NCBI GenBank assembly: GCA_963812775.1
Contig: CAWEWH010000008.1
Location: 310,001 to 374,000, forward strand
Source of the DNA: CAWEWH01 sp963812775
GTDB lineage: Bacteria; Pseudomonadota; Alphaproteobacteria; Rhizobiales; Beijerinckiaceae
DNA: 64,000 bases
Direction of reading: 5' to 3'
Shown: in pieces, positions 9,484-17,989 of the stretch
Layout: every line of letters begins with the position of its first letter
How positions within the stretch are numbered: position 1 is the first letter of the stretch
Position numbers and translations under genes: made by a program
The notes under the pieces: generated by a model
What the model was told of the DNA's origin: nothing
The model's input: only the letters and a program-made list of their open reading frames with translations
The model's database searches: none

Positions 9484-10504
9484 ATGAGCGGACTTGGCGG
9501 CCTGAACAAATCGCCGAACGGCGTCGTCATCGGCCTCGTGCAGCTGCAACTGCCGGTCGTCGTGACGCCAGCCGATCTCGCGCGCCAGACGCAGAACGAT
9601 CGTCGCCATGGTCGGCAAGGCGCGGCGCAACCTGCCGACGATGGACCTCGTCGTCTTCCCCGAATACGCGCTGCACGGCCTGTCGATGGACACCAACCCG
9701 GCCATCATGTGCGCGCTCGACGGGCCGGAGGTCGCGGCCTTCAAGCAGGCCTGCGCCGACAACCGCATCTGGGGCTGCTTCTCGATCATGGAGCTCAACC
9801 CCGGCGGCAACCCCTACAATTCCGGCCTGATCATCGACGACAAGGGCGAGCATCAAGCTCTACTACCGCAAGCTGCATCCCTGGGTGCCGGTCGAGCCGT
9901 GGGAGCCGGGCGATCTCGGCATCCCGGTGATCGACGGGCCGAAGGGCGCCAAGCTCGCGCTCATCATCTGCCATGACGGCATGTTCCCCGAGATGGCGCG
10001 CGAATGCGCCTACAAGGGCGCCGAGATCATGCTGCGCACCGCCGGCTACACCGCGCCGATCCGCGAGCTCCTGGCGCTTCACCAACCAGTCGAACGCCTT
10101 CTGCAACCTGATGGTGACCGCCAATGTCTGCATGTGCGGCTCGGACGGCACCTTCGATTCCATGGGCGAAGGCATGATCGTCAATTTCGACGGCACCATC
10201 ATGGCGCACGGCACGAGCGGGCGCGCCGACGAGATCATCACCGCCGAGGTGCGGCCCGACCTCGTGCGCGAGGCGCGCGCGCACTGGGGCGTCGAGAACA
10301 ACATCTACCAGCTCGGCCATCGCGGCTTCACCGCCGTCGCGGGCGGCGCGCAGGATTGCCCCTACACCTTCATGCAGGACCTCGTGGCCGGCCGCTACCG
10401 CCTGCCCTGGGAGGACGAGGTCAAGGTCACCGACGGCACGTCCTGCGGCTTGCCGAAGCCGACGCGCCGCTATCGGCGGCGCGCTCAAGGAGGCCGCCGA
10501 ATGA
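9484..10504 (+). pseudogene. amiF: Formamidase (AmiF-type nitrilase superfamily), frameshifted
   Basis: Cytosolic amidase, formamide to formate plus ammonia. Start ATG 9484 after GGAGGGAG (MSGLGGLNKSPNGVVIGLVQ). Catalytic Glu, Lys and Cys contexts are all present: VVFPEYALHGLSMDT, then [10 protein letters not shown] after removal of one extra base near 9851, then [15 protein letters not shown]. The C-terminal [14 protein letters not shown] and [16 protein letters not shown] follow. Shifts lie near 9598, 9851, 10068 and 10470. The corrected frame ends in TGA 10502-10504 overlapping the next ATG (ATGA). Its position inside an ABC operon suggests release of nitrogen from an imported amide. Confidence 0.82.
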
Positions 10505-11225
10505 GCAGGCCGCACGATCGCCGACGCCGCTCGCCTGCCGGGCGAGCGCTTCGTCCACGCCGACCCCTATCGCCTGGCCCTTCGACGGCGACCTCACGGC
10601 CGGACAACACGGCGCTCATCGTCATCGACATGCAGACCGACTTCTGCGGGCCGGGCGGCTATGTCGACGCGATGGGCTACGACCTGTCGCTGACGCGCGC
10701 GCCGATCGAGCCGATCCGCAAGCGTGCTGGCGGCCATGCGCGCCAAGGGCTATCACGTCATCCACACCCGCGAGGGGCATCGGCCCGATCTCGCCGACCT
10801 GCCCGCCAACAAGCGCTGGCGCTCGCAGCGCATCGGCGCCGGCATCGGCGACCCCGGCCCCTGCGGGCGCATCCTGGTGCGCGGCGAGCCGGGCTGGGAG
10901 ATCATCCCGGAACTCGCGCCGCTTGCCAGGCGAGGCCATCATCGACAAGCCCGGCAAGGGCTCCTTCTGCGCCACCGACCTCGAGCTGATCCTGCGCACC
11001 CGCGGCATCCGCAACATCGTGCTCACCGGCATCACCACCGATGTCTGCGTGCACACCACGATGCGCGAGGCCAACGACCGCGGCTTCGAATGCGTGCTGC
11101 TCGAGGATTGCTGCGGCGCCACCGACCGCGGCAACCACCTCGCCGCGATCAAGATGATCAAGATGCAGGGCGGCGTGTTCGGCGCGGTGAGCTCGAGCGA
11201 CGCCCTCGTGGCGGCCCTGCCGTGA
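10501..11225 (+). pseudogene. Isochorismatase-fold cysteine hydrolase, biuret amidohydrolase-like, frameshifted
   Basis: About 240 aa after frame correction. The catalytic triad contexts are visible: Asp in [20 protein letters not shown], Lys in [18 protein letters not shown], Cys in [35 protein letters not shown] and [21 protein letters not shown] also resemble biuret/ureidoacrylate hydrolases. Shifts occur near 10520, 10570, 10610, 10723 and 10925. It overlaps formamidase by ATGA. I infer hydrolysis of biuret or a similar ureide because of the sequence type and its formamidase and importer neighbours; RutB-like ureidoacrylate hydrolase is an alternative. Confidence 0.75.
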
Positions 11226-12758
11226 CGCGCGTCCCGCGCGCCGTCGCATCGAAGCCATCGGCATGACCAAGCGCTTCGGCGCCTTCACGGCGCTCGACGA
11301 CGTCTCGCTGAAGGTCGGGCCGGCGAGCGTCCACGCCCTGCTCGGCGAGAACGGCGCCGGCAAGTCGACGCTGGTGAAGTGCCTGCTCGGCTTCTACCGC
11401 GCCGACGAGCGGCAGCTTCCTCATCGACGACCGCGAGGTGGCGATCGCCAATCCCGCACGATGCCGACGCGCCTCGGCCTCGGCATGGTCTACCAGCACT
11501 TCACGCTGGTGCCGTCGATGACGGCGGCCGAGAACCTGGTGATGGCGCGCGCCGACGTGCCGGCGGTCATCGACTGGGGGCAAGGAGCGCGAGCGCCTCG
11601 CCGCCTTCATGGACACGCATGCCGTTCCAGCGTGCCGCTCGACGTGCCGGTCAGCGGCGCTCGCGGCCGGCGAGCGGCAGAAGGCCGAGATCCTGAAGCA
11701 GCTCTATCTCGACCGCCGCTTGCTGGTGCTCGACGAGCCGACCTCGATCTGACGCCGCAGGAGGCCGAGGAGGTGCTCGGGCTGGTGCGCGGCCTGGCGT
11801 CGGCCGGCGACATCACCGTCATCATCATCACCCACAAGCTCAAGGAGGTGGCGGCCTTCGCCGACGACGTGACCGTGCTTGCGGCGCGGCAAGATGGTCG
11901 GCGGCGGCGCCGCCGCGTCCGCTGTCATCGCGGCGATCTGACGGCGCTGATGATCGGCGAGGCGGCCGCCCCGGCGCCCGTCCGCCGGCTGGGCGAGGCG
12001 GACGACCGAGCCGCGTCTCGCCGTGCGCGGCTTGCGCACCGAAGGCGACCAGGGCCGCCCCGGTCTCGACATCGCCGAGCTCGTCGTGCGCCCGCGCGAG
12101 ATCGTCGGCGTCGCCGGCGTCTCCGGCAACGGCCAGCGCGATCTCGTCGAGGTGCTGGGCGGCCAGCGCCCGCCGGCCGCCGGTTCCATCGCGGTCGGCG
12201 GCGCGCCTTACGCGGCGCGGCGCGAGGACGCCTTTCGCCGCAAAGTGCGGCTGCTGCCCGAGGAGCCGCTGCGCAACGGCTGCGTGGCCGCGCATGTCGG
12301 TGATCGACAATCTCAGCCTGCGCCGCTTCGACAGGCGCCGCGACGGGCGCCATCGCGCCTGGCTCGACCGGCGCGACATGGCGGCGCGGGCGCGACGCGA
12401 TGATCGAGGCGCTTTCGCATCCGCGTGCCCGCCGCCGACGCGCCGATCGCCACGCTGTCGGGCGGCAACGTGCAGCGCGCCGTGCTCGCCCGCGAGCTCG
12501 ACGGCGACGTCGACCTGCTGGTCGTCGCCAATCCCTGCTTCGGCCTCGACGTGAAGGCGGTCAGCGAGATCCGCGCCCGCATCATGGCGGCCCGCAACGC
12601 CGGCGCGGCGGTGCTGCTGGTCTCCGAGGACCTCGACGAGATTCTGGAATTGGCGGACCGCATCTTGGTCATGCGCGACGGCCGCATCGTGCACGAGACG
12701 CGCGGGCGAGGGCGCCGAGGCGCACGCCATCGGCAGCCACATGGTGGGACGGGCGTGA
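11222..12758 (+). pseudogene. ABC transporter ATP-binding protein, two-domain nucleoside/BMP type, frameshifted
   Basis: Energising subunit with two ABC domains. Domain 1: [19 protein letters not shown], Walker A LLGENGAGKSTLVKC, Q-loop VYQHFTLVPSMTAAEN, a Walker B remnant LVLDEPTS and IIITHKLKEVAAFAD. Domain 2: GVAGVSGNGQRDLVEVLGG (Walker-like loop without GKS, normal for this subfamily), LSGGNVQRAVLAREL and DLLVVANPCFGLD in place of the usual Walker B. Many +1 shifts interrupt it. The start is probably the GTG at 11222, overlapping the TGA of the hydrolase. The last TGA is 12756-12758, directly abutting the convergent deacetylase gene. Confidence 0.78.
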
Positions 12759-13688
12759 CTAGCCGTGCATCAGCGCGGTGACGTGGCCCGCGACCGATGC
12801 AGCGAGCCCTTCGAGATCGTAGCCGCCTTCGAGCAGCGACAGCAGGCGGCCGTTGGCGTGGCGGTCGGCCAGCTCCATGAGCTGGCGCGTCGCCCAGACG
12901 AAATCCGCCTCGGTGAGGTTAAGGTCGGCGAGGGGATCGCGCCAATGCGCGTCGAACCCAGCTGAGATGACGATCAGCTCGGGCGCAAAGGCGTCGAGGC
13001 GCGGCAGGATCAGCGATTGGAACGCCGCGCGGAAGGCATCGCCGCCGTCGCCGGCCGCGAGCGGCGCGTTGACGATGGTGTCGTGCTCGCCGCGTTCGCT
13101 GGCCGCACCGGTGCCGGGATAGAGCGGCATCTCGTGCGTCGAGCAATAGAGCACGGAGGCATCGGCCCAGAAGATCGCCTGCGTGCCGTTGCCGTGATGC
13201 ACGTCCCAGTCGACGATGGCGACGCGCTTCAGGCCGTGCACGGCCTGCGCATGACGCGCCGCGATGGCCGCGCTGTTGAAGAAGCAGAAGCCCATCGCCC
13301 GCGCCGCCTCCGCATGGTGGCCGGGCGGGCGCACCGCGCAGAAGCCGTTGCCGGCCTTGCCGGTAACAATCTCGTCGACCGCCAAGGTGGCGCCGCCGAC
13401 GGCCCGCAGCACCGCCTCGAAGGTGCCGGGCGACATGGCCGTGTCGGCATCGATGCGCACGAGCCCCTGCTTCGGGATGGCTTCCTCGATGGCCTTGACG
13501 AAGCGTTCCGGGTGGACGCGCACGATCGCCTCGCGGCTGCCGGCCGGCGCGGCGCGGCGGTCGAGGAGCGCAAAGCTCTCGGCCTCGAGGACCGCCTCGA
13601 TGGCCCGCAGCCGGTCGGGCCGTTCCGGGTGGCCGGCGGGCGTCAGATGTTCGAGGCAGGCGGGATGGGAGATGAACAGCGTCGTCAC
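12759..13688 (-). CDS. Histone deacetylase-superfamily deacetylase (class II-like / acetylpolyamine amidohydrolase)
   Basis: 309 aa cytosolic zinc hydrolase. Signature residues are intact: HPERPDRL near the N-terminus, AVRPPGHHAE (active-site His pair), VDWDVHHGNGT (zinc ligands Asp and His), VISAGFDAHWRDPL (zinc Asp) and LEGGYDLEGL (transition-state Tyr). In bacteria this family removes acyl groups from small amines or protein lysines; the substrate is not evident here. Start ATG 13688 at the conserved MTTLFISHPAC. It is the first fully intact frame after the frameshifted operon, which it meets tail to tail with no spacer. Confidence 0.92.
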   Translation of the reverse strand: MTTLFISHPACLEHLTPAGHPERPDRLRAIEAVLEAESFALLDRRAAPAGSREAIVRVHPERFVKAIEEAIPKQGLVRIDADTAMSPGTFEAVLRAVGGATLAVDEIVTGKAGNGFCAVRPPGHHAEAARAMGFCFFNSAAIAARHAQAVHGLKRVAIVDWDVHHGNGTQAIFWADASVLYCSTHEMPLYPGTGAASERGEHDTIVNAPLAAGDGGDAFRAAFQSLILPRLDAFAPELIVISAGFDAHWRDPLADLNLTEADFVWATRQLMELADRHANGRLLSLLEGGYDLEGLAASVAGHVTALMHG

Positions 13689-13878
13689 GAAGCACCTTAC
13701 CTAGTGTCGCAACCGCAAGGCCGCCTGTCGATGGTTCTGTGCGCGGCTCTGTGGTCGAGCGGCCACAACAGGCCTGCCCTGCGCCGCCTGCGGGCTCGAG
13801 CCGTTGTCTTGGCGGCCACGTTCGCATAGACGGAAACGCGGCCGATTTGTGGGGGCCGACCACGGGGGCTTCCGGCTG

Positions 13879-14472
13879 ATGGGCCGAACATCACGAATTC
13901 TTGCGGCCCTTTCGGCCATGGCTGTGCTGGCCGGCTGCAACACCTACGAGGTTTTTCCGGACCCCAACGTCTCCGCCCGGGACGCGCAGTGGATGGCGAT
14001 GATCCGCGACCATGAGCCGGAAGTCGGCCACCTGCGCTACATGCTCAATGACGATACCGGCGAGGCGCCCGGCACCATCGTGGTCGACACGCGCGCGAAA
14101 TACCTGTCCTACGTGCTGCCCAACCGGAAGATGGTCCGCTACGGCGTGGCGGTGGGCGGCGAGGCCTTCGGCTGGACCGGCGTGGCGCGGGTGGCGCGCA
14201 AGTCGGAATGGCCGGACTGGTCGCCGCCGGCCGAGATGAAGGAGCGCTGGCCACACGTGCATCCGGTGAAGGGCGGTCCCGACAGTCCGCTCGGCGCCCG
14301 CGCCCTTTACCTGTTCGATGGCAATCGCGACACGCTCTATCGCATCCACGGCACCAACGAGCCGGAGACCATCGGCCGCGCCGTGTCGTCCGGCTGCATC
14401 CGCATGCGCAACATCGACATGATCGACCTTTACAACCGCGTGGCGCTCAACACGCGGGTGATCGTGCGGTAG
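13879..14472 (+). CDS. L,D-transpeptidase lipoprotein (YkuD domain)
   Basis: 197 aa. A signal peptide with lipobox LAVLAGC ends at Cys 19 or so, giving a membrane-anchored periplasmic lipoprotein. The YkuD catalytic region is clear: YRIHGTNEPETIGRAVSSGCIRM, with the His and Cys nucleophile, near residue 160-180. Such enzymes make 3-3 peptidoglycan cross-links or attach proteins to peptidoglycan. The start at ATG 13879 is chosen because the signal peptide begins there; the upstream extension from 13804 is arginine-rich and unconserved. It is divergent from the deacetylase gene across about 190 bp. Confidence 0.93.
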   Translation: MGRTSRILAALSAMAVLAGCNTYEVFPDPNVSARDAQWMAMIRDHEPEVGHLRYMLNDDTGEAPGTIVVDTRAKYLSYVLPNRKMVRYGVAVGGEAFGWTGVARVARKSEWPDWSPPAEMKERWPHVHPVKGGPDSPLGARALYLFDGNRDTLYRIHGTNEPETIGRAVSSGCIRMRNIDMIDLYNRVALNTRVIVR

Positions 14473-14483
14473 GGCTGCGCCGG

Positions 14484-14600
14484 CGTCATGCCCGCGCTCG
14501 TCGCGAACATCCACGTCTTCTATCGACTGAATCCACAAAGGCGTGGATGGCCGGCACTGACCCGCGGATCAAGTCCGCGGGCTACGGGCCGGCCATGACG
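14484..14600. repeat. Intergenic inverted-repeat element
   Basis: Outer arms CGTCATGCCCGCG and GGCCGGCCATGACG and inner arms ATCCACG and CGTGGAT form a long imperfect hairpin directly after the L,D-transpeptidase stop. The right half contains a strong GCGGATCAAGTCCGC stem. This resembles the mosaic intergenic repeats of Bradyrhizobium-like genomes. It may end transcription of the upstream gene. Part of the 589-bp gap 14473-15061. Confidence 0.7.
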
Positions 14601-14608
14601 AACGCCCG

Positions 14609-14806
14609 TCAGTCGACGAACTTGTCCTTGCGCAGGAGCGGCGGCAGCTCCCTGACCACGTCCTGATGACGCGGCGTGGACCGGCGCTGCATGGCGGCCG
14701 CTGCCACGGCCTGGATGCCGATGGCGCGAAAAACCGGGACTTCCGGCAGAACTTTCAAAGGTTGACGCGGCTGGACGCGCCGTTCGGCGGTGTTGTTTCT
14801 GGACAT
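14609..14806 (-). CDS. Small basic hypothetical protein
   Basis: 65 aa, MSRNNTAERRVQPRQPLKVL..., rich in Arg and Pro; no transmembrane segment or recognised domain. Two adjacent ATGs (14809 and 14806) are possible; the second is chosen, with only a weak purine-rich stretch upstream. The AT-rich region behind it (14810-15000) is the least GC-rich part of the neighbourhood and holds a CtrA-type box, so it looks like a genuine promoter region. Function unknown; a chance ORF cannot be ruled out. Confidence 0.45.
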   Translation of the reverse strand: MSRNNTAERRVQPRQPLKVLPEVPVFRAIGIQAVAAAAMQRRSTPRHQDVVRELPPLLRKDKFVD

Positions 14807-14985
14807 CATCTTGAGCTTTGCGTTTCTGTTCTTTGCTTCACTTGAGCTTGGCGGCGTTTCCTCTTTGCCTTGCTCGTTAAGTAGGCATCGACCGGGTCAC
14901 CGGCTTGACGAGAACATGGAGAAATCGAGGCATTTAGGCTGGCACGATCATTGCCGGCCGTCGCCGATATCTTTGTGCGATCTTA

Positions 14986-15000
14986 TTAACGCGCCGTTAA
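14986..15000. promoter_or_regulatory. CtrA-type binding box TTAA-N7-TTAA
   Basis: The sequence TTAACGCGCCGTTAA is exactly TTAA-N7-TTAA, the consensus for the alphaproteobacterial cell-cycle regulator CtrA, and is a perfect 6+3+6 inverted repeat. It lies 180 bp upstream of the small minus-strand gene ending at 14609. CtrA use here is inferred from the motif. Confidence 0.5.
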
Positions 15001-15005
15001 CTGCG

Positions 15006-15031
15006 GGCGACTTGATGCGAATCAAGTCGCC
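15006..15031 (-). terminator. Stem-loop downstream of the GST gene
   Basis: GGCGACTTGAT-gcga-ATCAAGTCGCC is an 11-bp perfect stem with a 4-nt loop, 30 bp past the stop of the minus-strand GST gene. No U tract follows on the minus strand, so it may stabilise the 3' end rather than terminate by itself. Confidence 0.5.
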
Positions 15032-15061
15032 GGCCTTGTGGCTATGCCCGGCCGGCGCGCC

Positions 15062-15670
15062 TCAGGGCTCCGTCGCGCTGAAGGCCGGCTCCTCCGCCAA
15101 TCTCTTGGTCAGCGCGCGCAGGCACGGCGTCTTTGCGTCCGTGTCGATCCCGAGACCGACGCGGGCCAGACGCTCGGCCACAAAAGCCGTCACGTCGGCC
15201 TGCGTCAGCCGCCCGAGCAGCAGGTAGGGCCGATCGGCGCCGAGCATCGCGTCGACCGCCGCGAGCGCCTCGCTCATCTGCGCGGTGCAATCGTCGATCC
15301 ACGGCTGGTGCAGCTTCTCGGGCGGATGATGGTTGCGCGCGTAGGCGCCCTGGAGCCCCTTGTCGCAGGCGCCCATCATGAGGGCCGCCACCTTCAGAAC
15401 GGCGCGGCGGTCGGCGCCGGCGGCCGGCGTCAGCGCGCGCTCGCGACCATGCAGCTCATCGAGATGGTCGATGATGGCGCCGCTGTCGACCAACGCCTCG
15501 CCGTTGTCGAGCACGAGCGCCGGGATGCGGCCGAGCGGATTGATGGCGCGCACCTCGGCGCGGTTGCCGAAACCCGACAGCGGACGTTGTTCGAACGGCA
15601 TGCCGTAGATTTTCAGTGTGATCGCCACGCGCCGCGTATACGGCGAGCGGTTGACGCCGATGAGCAGCAT
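15062..15670 (-). CDS. Glutathione S-transferase family protein
   Basis: 202 aa, the usual GST length. The N-terminal thioredoxin-like domain has SPYTRRVAITLKIYGMPFEQ, the cis-Pro segment NPLGRIPALVLDNGEALVDSGAIIDHLDE (glutathione-binding Asp-Ser), and the helical C-terminal domain has LTQADVTAF with the N-capping Asp. It starts 6 bp after the aminotransferase stop and is almost certainly co-transcribed with it. The substrate is not evident. Confidence 0.9.
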   Translation of the reverse strand: MLLIGVNRSPYTRRVAITLKIYGMPFEQRPLSGFGNRAEVRAINPLGRIPALVLDNGEALVDSGAIIDHLDELHGRERALTPAAGADRRAVLKVAALMMGACDKGLQGAYARNHHPPEKLHQPWIDDCTAQMSEALAAVDAMLGADRPYLLLGRLTQADVTAFVAERLARVGLGIDTDAKTPCLRALTKRLAEEPAFSATEP

Positions 15671-15676
15671 GCGCGG

Positions 15677-17059
15677 TCAGGCCGCCTGCGTCTGGCTCGT
15701 GGTGGCGAGCCATTCCTGCGTGCGATCGAGAGCGCGGCCGAGACGATCGAACATCAGGTCGATTTCCTGCTCGCGGATGATCAGCGGCGGGCACACGGCG
15801 ATGGAATCGATGAGGTTGCGGACGATCAGCCCGTCCTCCTGCGCGTAGGCGCTGCATTTGGCGCCGACGAAACGCTTGGGATCGAAGGAGCGCTTCGACG
15901 CCTTGTCGGCGACGATCTCGACCGCGCCGACGAGGCCAAGACAGCGCGCCTCGCCGATGAGCGGGTGATCGGCGAGCGCCGTCAGCCTCTTGCGGAACAA
16001 CGGCGCGACGCGCTGAACGTGCTCGACGATCTTGTCGCGGGCGTAAATCTCGAGCGTCTTCAGCGCCACCGCGGTCGCCACCGGGTGGCCCGAATAAGTG
16101 AAGCCGTGCCCGAAGGTGCCGATCTTGCGGCTCTCGACCAGCATGGCCTGGTACATCATCTCGGGAATCATCACCGCCCCGATGGGCACATAGGCCGACG
16201 ACAGCGCTTTCGCGACCGAGATGGTGTCGGGCTTCATGCCGACGGCGGTTGAGCCGAACATCGTGCCGAGGCGCCCGAAGCCGCAGATCACCTCGTCGGC
16301 AATGCACAGCACGTCGTGCTTGGCGAGCACCGCCTGGATCTTTGGGAAGTAGGTGGCGGGCGGCACGATGACGCCGCCGGCCCCCATCACCGGCTCGGCG
16401 ATGAAGGCCGCCACCGTGTCGGGGCCTTCGCGCTCGATCATCTCGTCGAGCTCGGCCGCAAGGCGGGTGGAGAAATCCTCCTCCGACTCGCCGGCCTGCG
16501 CAAAGCGGTAGTGATGCGGGCAGGAGGTGTGCAGGATGCCGGCGATGGGCAAATCAAAATCGAGATGATTGGCCGGTAGCCCGGTGAGCGACGCCGACGC
16601 CACGGTGACGCCGTGATAGCCCTTGAGCCGGCCGATGATCTTCTTCTTCTTCGGGCGGCCCAGCGCGTTGTTGTAATACCAGACGAGCTTCACCTGGCTG
16701 TCATTGGCCTCCGAGCCCGACGAGCAGAAGAAGATCTTGGAGATCGGCACCGGCGCGATCTCCTTGAGCTTCTCGGCGAGCTCAATGGCCGGGTCGTGGC
16801 TCTTGCCGCCGAAAATATGCGTGAAGGGCAGCTTGGTCATCTGGGCGCGCGCCGCCTCCACGAGCTCGGCATTGCCGTAGCCCAGCGCCGTGCACCACAG
16901 CCCGGCCATGCCCTCGAGATAGGGCTTGCCGGCCGTGTCGTAGAGGAACACGCCCTCGCCGCGCTCGAGCACGAGCGGCCCGGTCTCGCGGAAGGTGGCG
17001 AGATTTGTGTAGGGATGGACGAGAGTTTCGATGTCACGAACGGCGAGATTGGACAGCAC
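15677..17059 (-). CDS. Class III omega-aminotransferase (PLP-dependent)
   Basis: 460 aa. PLP fold type I enzyme: FFCSSGSEANDSQVKLVWYYNNALGRPKKKKII (phosphate-binding loop), YHGVTVASASLTG, AEPVMGAGGVIVPP, LCIADEVICGFGRLG (Asp for the pyridine nitrogen), and SVAKALSSAYVPIGAVM with the Schiff-base Lys. This matches the pyruvate-dependent omega-amino-acid/amine transaminase branch. GST follows after 6 bp. The amino donor cannot be told from sequence. Confidence 0.93.
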   Translation of the reverse strand: MLSNLAVRDIETLVHPYTNLATFRETGPLVLERGEGVFLYDTAGKPYLEGMAGLWCTALGYGNAELVEAARAQMTKLPFTHIFGGKSHDPAIELAEKLKEIAPVPISKIFFCSSGSEANDSQVKLVWYYNNALGRPKKKKIIGRLKGYHGVTVASASLTGLPANHLDFDLPIAGILHTSCPHHYRFAQAGESEEDFSTRLAAELDEMIEREGPDTVAAFIAEPVMGAGGVIVPPATYFPKIQAVLAKHDVLCIADEVICGFGRLGTMFGSTAVGMKPDTISVAKALSSAYVPIGAVMIPEMMYQAMLVESRKIGTFGHGFTYSGHPVATAVALKTLEIYARDKIVEHVQRVAPLFRKRLTALADHPLIGEARCLGLVGAVEIVADKASKRSFDPKRFVGAKCSAYAQEDGLIVRNLIDSIAVCPPLIIREQEIDLMFDRLGRALDRTQEWLATTSQTQAA

Positions 17060-17167
17060 GGAAGCCTCCGGGTTGCCGCGATGCTACCTGCTGCGGGCCG
17101 CGCCGGGAAGGCGGCCGGCCATGCCGGGCGCGCACAGGGGCTCAATGGTGGGGGCCTAGCGCACCGC

Positions 17168-17989
17168 CTAGCGCGCAGCTTTGACGGTCGCGTCCGGCTT
17201 CACGGGCTCGCGCGGCGCGCTCGCAGTGACCGTCTCGTCGGGCGGCGGCGTCCATTGGCAGAGGCGATGCCCGCCACGGCGCTGCGCCAGGTCGAGATGC
17301 ACGTGGTTGTCATGATAGCCGTCCGAGCCGGGGCCCAGCACGGTGGTGAAGCGGGCGCAGGCGCGGTCGCGCCACGTCTCCGCCAGGGGCCGCGACATGG
17401 CCTTGGGGTCGACCGCGATGACGCGCTTGTCGGCGAGGACGACGGCGCGGATGTCGATCGCATTGCCGTGGCCGTGCTCGCTGATCTTGGCGCCGACGAC
17501 GCGGTTGCGGCCGCGGCACTCATAGGCTGCCGCCGTCTCGACCTTGACGAGCGTGCTGCCGGCCACAACGGCAAGCGCTGCAAGATCGTTGCGCACATGC
17601 GCTGCCGCCGCTTCAGCCATGGTGCAACGCATCACCGGCGCCGGCACCAGCGGCACCTTGCGGCCATCTTCGAGCACCACCGCATCGAGCCGCACCGGCT
17701 CGCCGACACGGCATTCCATGGGTTCGAGGATAGGATCGAGAAGCTTCGCTACCACATTGGGATCGTTGACGATCCGCACGCAGGCCGCATCGTTGCTCGG
17801 TTCATCCACCACGCGCGGCGGCGGTTCCTCGGCGCCGGCGGGACGGCGCGGCGGCAGCGGCAACTCGGGACGCAACGCCGCCAGCCGCGGAAATTCCGGC
17901 GGCCGTTGCGGCGGCAATGGTGCGGCCGTTGCGGTGCCGGTGAGAGCGATCGCAAACGCGAAGGCGCGAAAGGCTGGCGCGGCTCTCAA
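17168..17989 (-). CDS. Extensin-family protein (zinc peptidase-like fold), exported
   Basis: 273 aa. A hydrophobic leader (AFRAFAFAIALTGTATA) is followed by a Pro-rich linker and the extensin-like C-terminal domain: VVGAKISEHGHGNAIDIRAV and GYHDNHVHLDLAQR, with metal-ligand-like His and Asp spacing of D,D-peptidase-like folds. No ATG fits; the longer ORF from 18091 would overlap the LysR gene by 100 bp. A TTG at 17989-17987 overlaps the LysR TGA (TTGA), suggesting translational coupling and giving the signal peptide at the right place. Probably cell-wall related. Confidence 0.8.
   Translation of the reverse strand: MRAAPAFRAFAFAIALTGTATAAPLPPQRPPEFPRLAALRPELPLPPRRPAGAEEPPPRVVDEPSNDAACVRIVNDPNVVAKLLDPILEPMECRVGEPVRLDAVVLEDGRKVPLVPAPVMRCTMAEAAAAHVRNDLAALAVVAGSTLVKVETAAAYECRGRNRVVGAKISEHGHGNAIDIRAVVLADKRVIAVDPKAMSRPLAETWRDRACARFTTVLGPGSDGYHDNHVHLDLAQRRGGHRLCQWTPPPDETVTASAPREPVKPDATVKAAR

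Noticed and set aside
6264..12758. Programmed ribosomal frameshifting
   Set aside because: Dozens of shifts without slippery heptamers or shared downstream structures; sequence error or inactivation is simpler.
15038..16252. 404-codon plus-strand frame opposite GST and the aminotransferase
   Set aside because: No domain; shadow of high-GC third codon positions of the two minus-strand enzymes.
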